From Bryobacterales bacterium (GTDB taxonomy: Bacteria; Acidobacteriota; Terriglobia; Bryobacterales; Bryobacteraceae), in contig JADJOP010000037.1 in NCBI GenBank assembly GCA_016713735.1, forward strand, positions 62,001 through 126,000: a DNA stretch of 64,000 nucleotides, in the 5' to 3' direction. The notes beneath the pieces were generated by a model, which was not told where the DNA came from, made no database searches, and was given only the letters and a program-made list of their open reading frames with translations. Made by a program: the position numbers and the translations under genes. How positions within the stretch are numbered: position 1 is the first letter of the stretch; each line of letters opens with the position of its first letter. Shown piece by piece: positions 1 through 8,026 of this stretch.

Positions 1-2
1 AC

Positions 3-533
3 CACTGCGCGGGCGCGCAGCGCTGCTACTCGGCCGGACCGTTCACGGCGCAGATCCAGCAGCTCACGGCCTCGACGGTGAACGGCTACCAGGTATTGCG
101 GTTCAACATGCGCTTCCGCAACGTCACCAACCAGCCGCTGGTGCTGGCCTACAAGAGCGGCACGAGCATCGCCATCGACAATCACGGCCAGCGCTTGACG
201 CAGAGCCGCCAGCCGGTGACGGGGATGGGCGTCTGGGCGGGCAACAGCGTGAACGCCGATTTCCAGGTGGCGCCGGGCCAGCACCGCGACGCGACCTTTG
301 AAGTATGGCGGTATGTGGCGCGGACGCTGATGGGCACGGGGTTCACCTATGACCTCACCGTGCAGCAGTTGGAGCTTCTGCCGGCAAACCAGATTCGCGG
401 CCTGCGGGAGTACACGCTGAACTTCACTGACCTGGCGGCGTCGAATCCGATGGGCGGGGCGGCGCCGGCGGGGCAGCAGACATTGAATGAGTCGCTGCGA
501 TCGTTGAAGGACGTCTTCAAGCGCAAGAAGTAG
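3..533 (+). CDS. Hypothetical protein, 5'-truncated by the window edge
   Basis: The reading frame is already open at the first bases and stops with TAG at 531-533, so only the C-terminal part (about 176 residues) is seen. An in-frame GTG at 78 exists, but the upstream codons also read as ordinary protein, so I treat it as internal. The visible part is a beta-rich domain (residues like VLRFNMRFRNVTNQPLVLAYK) that resembles an extracellular Ig-like/DUF4352-type fold, followed by a charged tail ending in KRKK. I do not recognise the family. It converges with the modA-like gene, whose stop lies about 20 bp away. Confidence 0.7.
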   Translation, partial: HCAGAQRCYSAGPFTAQIQQLTASTVNGYQVLRFNMRFRNVTNQPLVLAYKSGTSIAIDNHGQRLTQSRQPVTGMGVWAGNSVNADFQVAPGQHRDATFEVWRYVARTLMGTGFTYDLTVQQLELLPANQIRGLREYTLNFTDLAASNPMGGAAPAGQQTLNESLRSLKDVFKRKK

Positions 534-553
534 GCGGCGCGGAAGGCGACGGC

Positions 554-1315
554 TCAACGGCTCGCGGGCAGCTCGTAGCCGCGGCGGGCGAGGATGGCGC
601 GCCCCCGCGGGCCGAGGACGAATTCGCGGAAGGCGCGGGGTTCGCGGCGGGCGGCGCTGGCCGTGGCGATGCCCAGGGTCTGCTCGATGGGGGCGTGAAA
701 CGAAGGGTCCATGGTGAGGATGCGGCCTGGGCCGTTCATCACCAGGGGGAGGGCGGTGAAGGCGGCATCGGCGTTACCCGAGGCAGCCATCTGACGGGCC
801 ATGCTGATGTTGTTGGCGTAGACGATCTTGGCGCGCACGCGTTCCCAGATGCCGGCATGGCGCATGGCCTCGATGGCGGCCAGACCATACGGCGCCAGTT
901 CGGGCTGAGCGACGGCGATGAACTTCACCTCCGGGCGGGTGAGGTCCTCAAGGGACTTCACGGCGCGCGATTCATCGGGAATCCAGAGGGCCACGCGGCC
1001 GAGGGCGTAGGCAGCGCCCGTGCCGGGGGCGATGACTCCGCGGCCGGTGAGTTTTTCGACGTGCTCGTTGTCGGCGGCTAGCAACAGATCGAACGGGGCT
1101 CCGTTGGTGAGTTGCTGCGCGAGTTGAGCCGTGGAGCCGAGGCTGAGAGTGGATTTGACGCCTGACTCGCGTTCAAACGCGGCGGCCAGTTCCTCGATCG
1201 CGCCTGTGAGGTTCGCCGCGGCGGCCACGGTGAGGGTGGGGGAAAGCGGCCCGCTGTTGCCGCAGGCGGAGAGTCCCACCAGCACGGCCACGGACAGGGT
1301 GACGGATGCGCGCAT
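554..1315 (-). CDS. modA: Molybdate/tungstate ABC transporter substrate-binding protein (ModA-like lipoprotein)
   Basis: This 253-residue protein begins with a lipoprotein signal (hydrophobic VTLSVAVLVGLSAC with a lipobox Cys). It then shows the ModA pattern: LTVAAAANL near the N-terminus, an early GSTAQLAQQ segment, a central PFDLLLAADNEHVEKL, PELAPYGLAAIEAM in the anion-binding region and a C-terminal FREFVLGPRGRAILARRGYE. The family binds molybdate or tungstate in the periplasm for import by ModBC. ATG at 1315 is preferred over an adjacent upstream TTG. No modB or modC gene is present in the window, so this is an orphan binding protein. It may use a permease encoded elsewhere or have another anion ligand. 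Confidence 0.85.
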   Translation of the reverse strand: MRASVTLSVAVLVGLSACGNSGPLSPTLTVAAAANLTGAIEELAAAFERESGVKSTLSLGSTAQLAQQLTNGAPFDLLLAADNEHVEKLTGRGVIAPGTGAAYALGRVALWIPDESRAVKSLEDLTRPEVKFIAVAQPELAPYGLAAIEAMRHAGIWERVRAKIVYANNISMARQMAASGNADAAFTALPLVMNGPGRILTMDPSFHAPIEQTLGIATASAARREPRAFREFVLGPRGRAILARRGYELPASR

Positions 1316-1376
1316 CAATTCAAATTAACCCAGTCAAGTTACCCCAGTCGAGCGGCCCCAGGCTCTCGCCGCGGCC

Positions 1377-2612
1377 TCAAACCGCGCGCAGCACCATGAC
1401 GGTCATGTCATCGGCCTGTTCGGCGTCGCCGGCAAAGGCGTCGGCGGCGGCCACCAGGGCGGCCACCTGTTCGGCGGCGGGCAGCCCGGAGTGTTTGGCG
1501 AACTCGGCGCTGACGATGCGGTCGTCCCACATGTCGCCGGCTTCGTTGCTGGCTTCGCTGAGCCCGTCGGAGAAGCAGAGCAGGGCGTCGCCGGTGGCCA
1601 GTTCCACCTCGCCCTGTTCGTAGCGCGCGATGGGGAGCAGGCCGACGGGCAGGCCGCCGATGTCGAGCGTGGACATGCGCTGGCCGGCGGCGCGGTAGAG
1701 GATGGGCCGGACGTGGCCGGCGTTGGCGTAGGTGAGCTTGCGCCGGGAGGCGTCGAGGTGGCCGCAGAAGAGCGTGGAGTATTTGTCGTCGAGCGAGAAC
1801 GAGTAGACGGCTTTGTTGAAGTTGCCCAGCAGGCCGGCGAGGGAGTCGAACAGCTCAACGGTTTGCGAGCGGATCGAAGCCTGGATGCTGGCCATGAGCA
1901 CGGCCGCGCCGACGCCTTTGCCGGAAACGTCGCCGACGGTGAAAAAGAAGCTGCCGTCGGGCATGGAGATGAAGTCGTAGTAGTCGCCGCCGACGGTTTT
2001 GGCGGGGCGGCAGAGGGCGGCGTAGTCGAGGCCGGAGATGGCCGGCGGGGCTTGGGGGAAGAGCCGCTGTTGGACGCCGCGGGCGATGTCGAGCTCTTTT
2101 TGCAGCAGGCGGGCGTTTTCGGCCTGTTCCCGCAGCAGTTGGGTTTCCAGGGCCGAGGCCGAGTAGGCGGCGGCAAGGCCCAGCAGGTCAACGTCTTCCT
2201 GGGAGAAGCCGCCGGGTTTGTTCAGCACCTGGATGGCGCCCATCACGCCGCCGTCGGTGCGGCGCAGGGGGATGGCCAGCAGGTTCTGGGTGACGTAGCC
2301 GCCGGTTTTGGCCGAGGGATTGAGGAAGCGCGCGTCGGTGGCGGTGTCGTTCACCAGGATGGTCTCATTCTGGGCGATGCAAGCGCCGACAATGCCCTGC
2401 CCCAGGCTGATCCGCATCTCCTTCACGCCGTGCGACACTTTCGTCCACAACTCTTTTGCTTTGTTATCGATAAGCCAGATGCTGCAGCGGTCGGCGCCGA
2501 CCAGGTCGCGGGCCATGTCGGCGTTCAGTTGGAGCGAGGCATCCGTTTCGCGGGCCCCGCCGATGCGGGTGGCGTAGTCGAAGATTACGCGGGAGATGCG
2601 GTCGTTGGACAT
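1377..2612 (-). CDS. GAF domain-containing PP2C-type (SpoIIE/RsbU) serine phosphatase
   Basis: The 411-residue protein has a GAF sensor domain (about residues 15-165), a short coiled-coil linker (ETQLLREQAENARLLQKELDIARGVQQRLFP) and a SpoIIE/PP2C domain (about 190-410). Metal-binding acidic motifs are visible as GGDYYDF, VGDVSGKG, CFSDGLSE and DDMTVMVLR. Proteins of this class dephosphorylate anti-sigma-factor antagonists in partner-switching systems, and the GAF domain senses a small ligand or the redox state. No anti-sigma factor or antagonist gene lies nearby, so the target is unknown. It is a stand-alone gene divergent from the MBL gene that starts at 2726, so the roughly 110 bp between them must hold both promoters. 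Confidence 0.9.
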   Translation of the reverse strand: MSNDRISRVIFDYATRIGGARETDASLQLNADMARDLVGADRCSIWLIDNKAKELWTKVSHGVKEMRISLGQGIVGACIAQNETILVNDTATDARFLNPSAKTGGYVTQNLLAIPLRRTDGGVMGAIQVLNKPGGFSQEDVDLLGLAAAYSASALETQLLREQAENARLLQKELDIARGVQQRLFPQAPPAISGLDYAALCRPAKTVGGDYYDFISMPDGSFFFTVGDVSGKGVGAAVLMASIQASIRSQTVELFDSLAGLLGNFNKAVYSFSLDDKYSTLFCGHLDASRRKLTYANAGHVRPILYRAAGQRMSTLDIGGLPVGLLPIARYEQGEVELATGDALLCFSDGLSEASNEAGDMWDDRIVSAEFAKHSGLPAAEQVAALVAAADAFAGDAEQADDMTVMVLRAV

Positions 2613-2725
2613 GAGATTCTCCAGTGTAGCCCTGAATGGTTGATGCCAACCCGCCGATTTCCGGGGTAACCTATGGAGTTACGCCGTCCGCTTCGGGTCA
2701 CCAACGAGTCAAGGAACGCCAGCCG

Positions 2726-3562
2726 ATGAACAGTCCAAATCGCCTGCAACTTACCTTTTGGGGAGTTCGCGGGTCCATTCCCACGCCGGTGCCGGAGAAT
2801 CTGGGCTATGGCGGCAACACCACCTGCCTGGAGTTGCGGCTGCCCAACGACGAAGTGGTGGTGATCGACGGCGGCACGGGCGTGCGGCAACTGGGCCTGG
2901 CGCTGCAGAAGCGGTCGAACCGGAACGTCAACGGCATTCACTTCCTGATGACCCATTTCCACTGGGATCACATCCAGGGCATTCCGTTTTTCGCGCCCTT
3001 GTACAGTCCGGCGAACCGCGTGGTGTTTCACTCCAGCCGTCCGGCGGCCGAGGTGCTCGACATTCTGGAAGGCCAGATGACCTTTCCCTACTTTCCGGTG
3101 AAATTCGAACTGCTGGCAGCCAAGCGGGAGTTTGTGCAACTGGCCAAGGAAGAGCCGCTGTGCTACGGCGACCTGACCGTGCGGTCGTTCCCGCTGAACC
3201 ATCCGCAGGGAGCCACGGGGTTCCGTCTGGAGTCGAGCGGGGCGGTGATCGTGCATGCCTGCGACCATGAGCATGGCGATGCGCAACTGGACCGCGTGTT
3301 GCGGGAAAACGCCGAAGGCGCCGATGTGATGATCTACGACGCGCAGTTCACGCCGGAAGAATACGGCGTGAAGAAGGGCTGGGGGCACAGCACGTGGCTG
3401 GAAGGGGCGCGCGTGGCCAAGGATGCCGGCGTGAAGCAGCTCATCCTTTCGCACCACGACCCGTCACACACCGACGACGACCTGCGGGCGATGCTGGCCG
3501 AGGCGCAAAAGGAGTTCCCCAACACGGAACTGGCGCGCGAGAGCTGGACGATTCACTTATAG
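2726..3562 (+). CDS. MBL-fold metallo-hydrolase (GVRGS/PhnP-like family, candidate phosphodiesterase)
   Basis: The 278-residue protein opens with the family signature LTFWGVRGSIPTP and NTTCLEL. It carries the zinc-binding HxHxDH motif (THFHWDHIQG) near residue 85, a later HACDHEH segment and a terminal SHHDP. The fold hydrolyses phosphodiesters, cyclic phosphates or tRNA ends in different members. ATG at 2726 is chosen because AAGGAA lies 10 bp upstream, although the frame is open to 2636. Its last 10 bp overlap the 3' end of the convergent adenylate cyclase gene. That neighbour makes a cyclic-nucleotide phosphodiesterase role attractive but unproven. Confidence 0.8.
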   Translation: MNSPNRLQLTFWGVRGSIPTPVPENLGYGGNTTCLELRLPNDEVVVIDGGTGVRQLGLALQKRSNRNVNGIHFLMTHFHWDHIQGIPFFAPLYSPANRVVFHSSRPAAEVLDILEGQMTFPYFPVKFELLAAKREFVQLAKEEPLCYGDLTVRSFPLNHPQGATGFRLESSGAVIVHACDHEHGDAQLDRVLRENAEGADVMIYDAQFTPEEYGVKKGWGHSTWLEGARVAKDAGVKQLILSHHDPSHTDDDLRAMLAEAQKEFPNTELARESWTIHL

Positions 3563-6500
3563 GATTCAGGCGCCAGCAGGTGGCGGACGCCATCGTGGGG
3601 AAGAGCCCGGGGAGCCTTGCCGAACACCGCCTCATAGTGAGCGGCATAGGCGGCGACAAACTCGCGCGAGCCGCTGCCGTTGGACGTACCGGCGGGCAGG
3701 CTCATGCGTCCGGCAAAGTACATCTCCAGATCGCGGCCGTCCTTGGTGCGCACCAGCCCGCGCTCCTCGCAATCAAAGAACTCGCGCACCAGCGAGTAGG
3801 TGCGCGCGGAGAGGTTGACCCGGTCCGGCACGCCGCTGGACTCCATGCGCGAAGCAAGGTTGACGGTGTCGCCCCAGATGTCGAAGGCGAACTTCTTCAC
3901 GCCGACGACGCCGGCCACCACCGGCCCTGAGTGCAGGCCGACGCGCAGCTTCCAACCCGTGCCGCCGGGGGCCGAGGCCAGTTGCTTGGCTTTTTCCAGG
4001 ATCTCCAGGGCGGCCAGCACGGCGTCGACGGCGTGCGAGGGCGACGACTGCGGCAGCCCCGAGGCGAACATGTAGGCGTCGCCGATGGTCTTCAGCTTTT
4101 CGATGCCATAGCGGCTGATGATGAGGTCAAACTCGGTGAAGTACTTATCGAGCTGGGCCACCACCTCGCGCGCCTCCATGGTTTCGCTGGAGACGGTGAA
4201 GCCGACAAAGTCAGTGAAGCAGACGGTGACGTCGTCGAAATGCATGGGAGCCACCGTGCCGGTGGCGCGCAGCTCGCCGGCAACCGTGGCCGGAAGGATG
4301 TTCAGCAGCAGCGCCTCTGATTTCTCTTCCTGGGCCTTGATCTCATCGCGCTGGAGGCGGATCTCCACGGTGCGCTCTTCGACGATCTGTTCGAGGCGGC
4401 GGTTGTCTTCGCGGAGCTTGTACGTGCGCCACTTAAAGATGAGCCAGGCAGCCCCGCCGGCGACGGCGATGTAGAGCATGTAGGCCCACCAACTGCGATA
4501 CCAGGGCGGGAGCACCTGGAACGAGAACGAAGCTTCGTTGCTCACCTGGCCATAGGGAGTGCGGGCACGCACGCGGAGGCGGTAGTTGCCTTCCCAGAGG
4601 TTGCTCAGGTCGCGCCAGGATTCACGCGTCCAGGGCGACCAATCCGCCTGGCTGCCTTCGAGCAGCGTCTGGAACTCGACCGTGGAGGGGTCGTCATAGA
4701 AGGGCGAGGCAAAGTCGAAGCGCAGCTCGTTGCTGCTGTAGGGAAGCCGGAAGCCGGCGGGCGGAGCGCCGGAGCCGCCGTAGAGGACTTCGCCCTTGCG
4801 CGAGTCGCGCAGGCGGCGGATCATGAGGCGCAGCGGCGGGCGGGCGGCGGCCTCGGCGGCAGGCTGGAAGCGGGCCAGAAAACCGGCCGGGCTGGAGGCC
4901 CAGACGACGCCCTGGGATTCCACCTGAACAGCCCAGAACTCATCGAGGCCCAGCGGCAGCAGGGCCATCGGATGCCACATCCAAGGGGAACCGGCGGCGG
5001 TGCGGGCGAGGAAGCCGTGGTACCCGGAGCCGCTGATCCAGACCCGGCCCAGCGGATCGTCGCGCACGATGAGCGCACCCAGCCCGCCATCGGCGAAGGT
5101 GGGCCCGAACTCGGTTTCCGGCACGAAGCGCTTACCAGCCTCGTCGAAGCGGCGCAGACCCTGTTCGGTGGCGATGCCCAAGCGGCCTCCGGCCTGGTAG
5201 ACGTTCTTCCAGCCGTCGGGCAGCCCGTCGGAGAGGGCGTACTGCGTCACTTTGGGCGGCGACTGCGACAGGTCGGCGCGCACGACGCCGGTGAGGGTGG
5301 TGATCCAGAGCTGGCCCTGGCGGTCCTCGGTGACGGTGCGGAACTCCTGGCCGCCGGGGGCCAGTGAGGCCACGCGCTTCCATTCGCTGCCCTCGCGGCG
5401 CAGTTGGATGGCGCCGAAGCGGCCGGTGGCGAAGAGCACGGCGGGGTCGCGACGGGAGAAGGCGAGGTCGTAGACGATTTCGGCGGGCAGAATGCGGTTC
5501 AGGCCGCTGCCGTTCCAGCGGTAGACGCCGGAGGTGGTGCCGGCCCAGAGGCCGTCCTCGCGCGCCAGCAGGACAAAGAACCGTTCCTGGATTTTGTGGA
5601 TGGTCTCAAAGCGCGGGGGGCTGCCTGGCGATGTCGCGGCGAGGCGGAACAGGCCGCTGGTGGTGCCGGCATAGAGTGTGCCGCCCCAGTGGGCCAGGGA
5701 GATGACCGAGCCCTTCAGGCCGTGGGTCTCGTCAAAGCGCGAGAAGCGCAGGTCAAAGCGGGCGATGCCGTTGTCGGTGGCCGCCCAGATGCCTTGCTGG
5801 TTGTCGGCAAAGAGGGCGGCGACGTAGTCGCTGGGGAGGCCTGAGGTGCGGTTGAGGACTCGGATCACCTGGTAGCCGGTGTCGAGCAGGAGAACGCCGC
5901 CGCGGGTGGTTCCGAGGGCAATGAGGCCGCCGGGCAAGGCCACGGCCGAATAGATGGCGTTGTCCTTCAGGTAGGGGGCAAGGGCGGGCGCGATGGGCTC
6001 AAAGCCCGAAGGCGTCTGGCGCAGCAGGCCTTTGCTTGAGACCAGCAGCGTCCCCTGGGCATCCCGCAGCGCGCCGCGCAGATCGGCCGTGGCAAACACT
6101 TCGCCGCCAGGCACCGGCACGAGCCGGCCGTCATCGAGGCGGTGGAGTCCCGCGCCGTTGACCACTAGGTGGACGCGGCCATTCAGAAGAAACGCGCGCC
6201 GCATGCGCTGGGAGGCGCGCACCACTACGAGCGGACCCGATAGCGGCTTGCGGAAGAGCCGCTCATAAGAGCTAAACACGATGCCCTCAGGCGTGCTGAG
6301 GACCGACCAGACGCTGCTGAACTTACGGTCGGCCTCGGGCACCGAATCGACCAGCGAGACATACTCGGTGGCGCCGCGGCCATCGGGCTGGAGGAAGCCG
6401 AACTCACCATGGCCGCCGACATAGACCTTGCCCTGCCCGTCGACCGCCAGCGACCGCACCGGGCCGTTCTTGGGCAGGCGGATGGTGCGCCAGCGGACGC

Positions 6501-6714
6501 CGTCAAATTCGAGCAGGCCCTCGGTGTTGCCGGCGTAGAGGATGCCGCGGTGGTCCTGCGCCAGTGCCCAATTTTGAGGCGAGAGCGAGTATTCCCGGGT
6601 TGTGAAGGCGCGGACGGCAAACTCACCGGACTGCTCCCATGAGGCGGCCAGCAGCGCGGGCGTGCATGCCGCCCAGAGCAGCCATCGCAAACGTGCTTGG
6701 AATGGGTATCCCAT
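3553..6714 (-). CDS. Periplasmic beta-propeller (Reg_prop/Y_Y_Y) transmembrane adenylate cyclase, class III
   Basis: The 1053-residue protein has a signal segment, a long periplasmic region of Reg_prop propeller repeats (about 40-620), a Y_Y_Y immunoglobulin-like domain (about 655-735) and one membrane helix (about 742-760). A cytoplasmic coiled coil (about 765-800) leads to a class III nucleotide cyclase domain (about 825-1000). Catalytic residues look complete: metal Asp835 (FTDF) and Asp879 (GDAY), adenine-selecting Lys875 and Asp945 (FDIWGD), and transition-state Asn952 and Arg956. Lys/Asp at the base-recognition sites indicates ATP rather than GTP. The same sensor architecture usually feeds histidine kinases (hybrid two-component systems for glycans), so a cyclase output is unusual. 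A CNB-domain channel is encoded 1.3 kb upstream. Confidence 0.9.
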   Translation of the reverse strand: MGYPFQARLRWLLWAACTPALLAASWEQSGEFAVRAFTTREYSLSPQNWALAQDHRGILYAGNTEGLLEFDGVRWRTIRLPKNGPVRSLAVDGQGKVYVGGHGEFGFLQPDGRGATEYVSLVDSVPEADRKFSSVWSVLSTPEGIVFSSYERLFRKPLSGPLVVVRASQRMRRAFLLNGRVHLVVNGAGLHRLDDGRLVPVPGGEVFATADLRGALRDAQGTLLVSSKGLLRQTPSGFEPIAPALAPYLKDNAIYSAVALPGGLIALGTTRGGVLLLDTGYQVIRVLNRTSGLPSDYVAALFADNQQGIWAATDNGIARFDLRFSRFDETHGLKGSVISLAHWGGTLYAGTTSGLFRLAATSPGSPPRFETIHKIQERFFVLLAREDGLWAGTTSGVYRWNGSGLNRILPAEIVYDLAFSRRDPAVLFATGRFGAIQLRREGSEWKRVASLAPGGQEFRTVTEDRQGQLWITTLTGVVRADLSQSPPKVTQYALSDGLPDGWKNVYQAGGRLGIATEQGLRRFDEAGKRFVPETEFGPTFADGGLGALIVRDDPLGRVWISGSGYHGFLARTAAGSPWMWHPMALLPLGLDEFWAVQVESQGVVWASSPAGFLARFQPAAEAAARPPLRLMIRRLRDSRKGEVLYGGSGAPPAGFRLPYSSNELRFDFASPFYDDPSTVEFQTLLEGSQADWSPWTRESWRDLSNLWEGNYRLRVRARTPYGQVSNEASFSFQVLPPWYRSWWAYMLYIAVAGGAAWLIFKWRTYKLREDNRRLEQIVEERTVEIRLQRDEIKAQEEKSEALLLNILPATVAGELRATGTVAPMHFDDVTVCFTDFVGFTVSSETMEAREVVAQLDKYFTEFDLIISRYGIEKLKTIGDAYMFASGLPQSSPSHAVDAVLAALEILEKAKQLASAPGGTGWKLRVGLHSGPVVAGVVGVKKFAFDIWGDTVNLASRMESSGVPDRVNLSARTYSLVREFFDCEERGLVRTKDGRDLEMYFAGRMSLPAGTSNGSGSREFVAAYAAHYEAVFGKAPRALPHDGVRHLLAPESYK

Positions 6715-7020
6715 CCCGTGGCAATCCTCCCTCAGCCGCTGTCAGGAAGGCGGAGTCCGCCATTCCATCGCACCTCGCCTCATGTGAAGGCTCTGCCCGT
6801 TACAGTCTAGAAGGTAAAAGACGCGATTCCCAGTGTGTGTGCGGCGCATGCCCAGCTTGCACCAGAAGAAGCTGGAATCTTCAGTATCGGCGATGCGGCG
6901 AGGGGGATGCAATGGAATGCCCCACCGGCTGCCGGGAGCCTGCGTGGTGGAGAAGAGAAATGCCGCCCCGGCCCTGGGGAGCCGGCGCGGCAGTGAAGAA
7001 ACGAGGGGCCGATGCGGAGT
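6715..7020. other. Intergenic region upstream of the adenylate cyclase gene
   Basis: This 306-bp stretch lies between two minus-strand genes and must contain the cyclase promoter and the end of the PEP-CTERM transcript. I see no convincing gene; the short open frames have no recognisable protein. A GC-rich self-complementary stretch around 6960-6995 (CCCCGGCCCTGGGGAGCC) could fold, but it has no clear T tract to qualify as a terminator. Confidence 0.5.
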
Positions 7021-7788
7021 CTAGCGGCGGCGCTTGCTCAGAAACAGCAGGCCGGCGAGCCCGGCGCCAAGCAGCGCCGTCGTGGAAGGCTCGGGGACGG
7101 TGGTCTGCGGAAAGGTGCCCGCGGTGTATTGCGGCACGTCACCGTCCAGCTCGATCAGGACGCCGACATGGGTGAAGAAGACGGGATTGGGGAACAGGCC
7201 GGAGTCCGTTTCACCGGGCCCGACCTGCAGGAACAGCGGTTGGGAAACTTCAAGCGAAGCGCAGCCCACCGAAGACGCCCCGAGAGGAGCGGCGAGGTTG
7301 GGGCTACCGAGCAGGAAGCCCTGCGGGCAGGCCCATTTGCTCACCAGCACAACGGGCTCCGCGACAGGAGCGGGCTCCAAGGAGAAGGCGGCGAAGCCAA
7401 GGAACGAGGAGGCGAACGAGTCGAAGCCGAAATCGAGTGAGACGCCTTCGCCTTCCAGGATGGGGGCGGGGTCCACGATGTAGCTGAAGTAGTATTTCTC
7501 GTTGTCGTAGAGTCCATCCGGGATGGTAAGGTCGAGCCCTTTCGTGGCCGCGTTGGGGGTGAGGAGAAAACTGGCCGAAGTCAGGCTGCCGCCGCCGGTG
7601 GTGAGATCCGTAAAGCTGAACAGCTTGTAGTCGAGGCCGGCCACGTCGCAGGTGGGGCTAAGACTAGGATAGGCAGAGACGTAGCTGGCAATCGTCCCCG
7701 GCACGCAGGCTGTGCTGGCCATAAGTTCGGCCGGCAACAGGCAGACAGCCAGCGCGGCGAGACCAAGAAGTGGTTTCATCATTCGCAT
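7021..7788 (-). CDS. PEP-CTERM sorting domain-containing exported protein
   Basis: The 255-residue protein has an N-terminal signal peptide (MKPLLGLAALAVCLLPAELMA) and a beta-rich body. The C-terminus has the PEP-CTERM tripartite signal: VPEPSTTAL, a hydrophobic helix GAGLAGLLFL and a terminal basic SKRRR. In this system exosortase recognises the PEP motif and removes the anchor so that the protein is displayed on or released from the surface. No exosortase or exopolysaccharide genes are in the window. The body is not a family I recognise. Confidence 0.85.
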   Translation of the reverse strand: MRMMKPLLGLAALAVCLLPAELMASTACVPGTIASYVSAYPSLSPTCDVAGLDYKLFSFTDLTTGGGSLTSASFLLTPNAATKGLDLTIPDGLYDNEKYYFSYIVDPAPILEGEGVSLDFGFDSFASSFLGFAAFSLEPAPVAEPVVLVSKWACPQGFLLGSPNLAAPLGASSVGCASLEVSQPLFLQVGPGETDSGLFPNPVFFTHVGVLIELDGDVPQYTAGTFPQTTVPEPSTTALLGAGLAGLLFLSKRRR

Positions 7789-8026
7789 GTTTTGGTTTCC
7801 CTCGGTTCGGTTTCCTGATTCAGGTACGGCTTGGCTTCTGACGCGCTTCTGGCAAGCGGTTCACCTCAACAGGGAGACGGCCCCAACCAAGTGAGACGGG
7901 CAGGTCAGAAACTCCAAGTGTAGGGAAATCGTCGCGAGAATAAACGTGCCGCCGGTTCTATTTACAACGAAAAAGTACTAGTTCGCCAAGTGGTACGGTT
8001 ACAACACTTTACGAGGGTGGAAGGGA

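Noticed and set aside
1491..2669. 392-codon plus-strand open frame opposite the GAF-SpoIIE gene
   Set aside because: Low-complexity Gly/Ala/Val-rich translation; the opposite strand has complete GAF and PP2C motifs.
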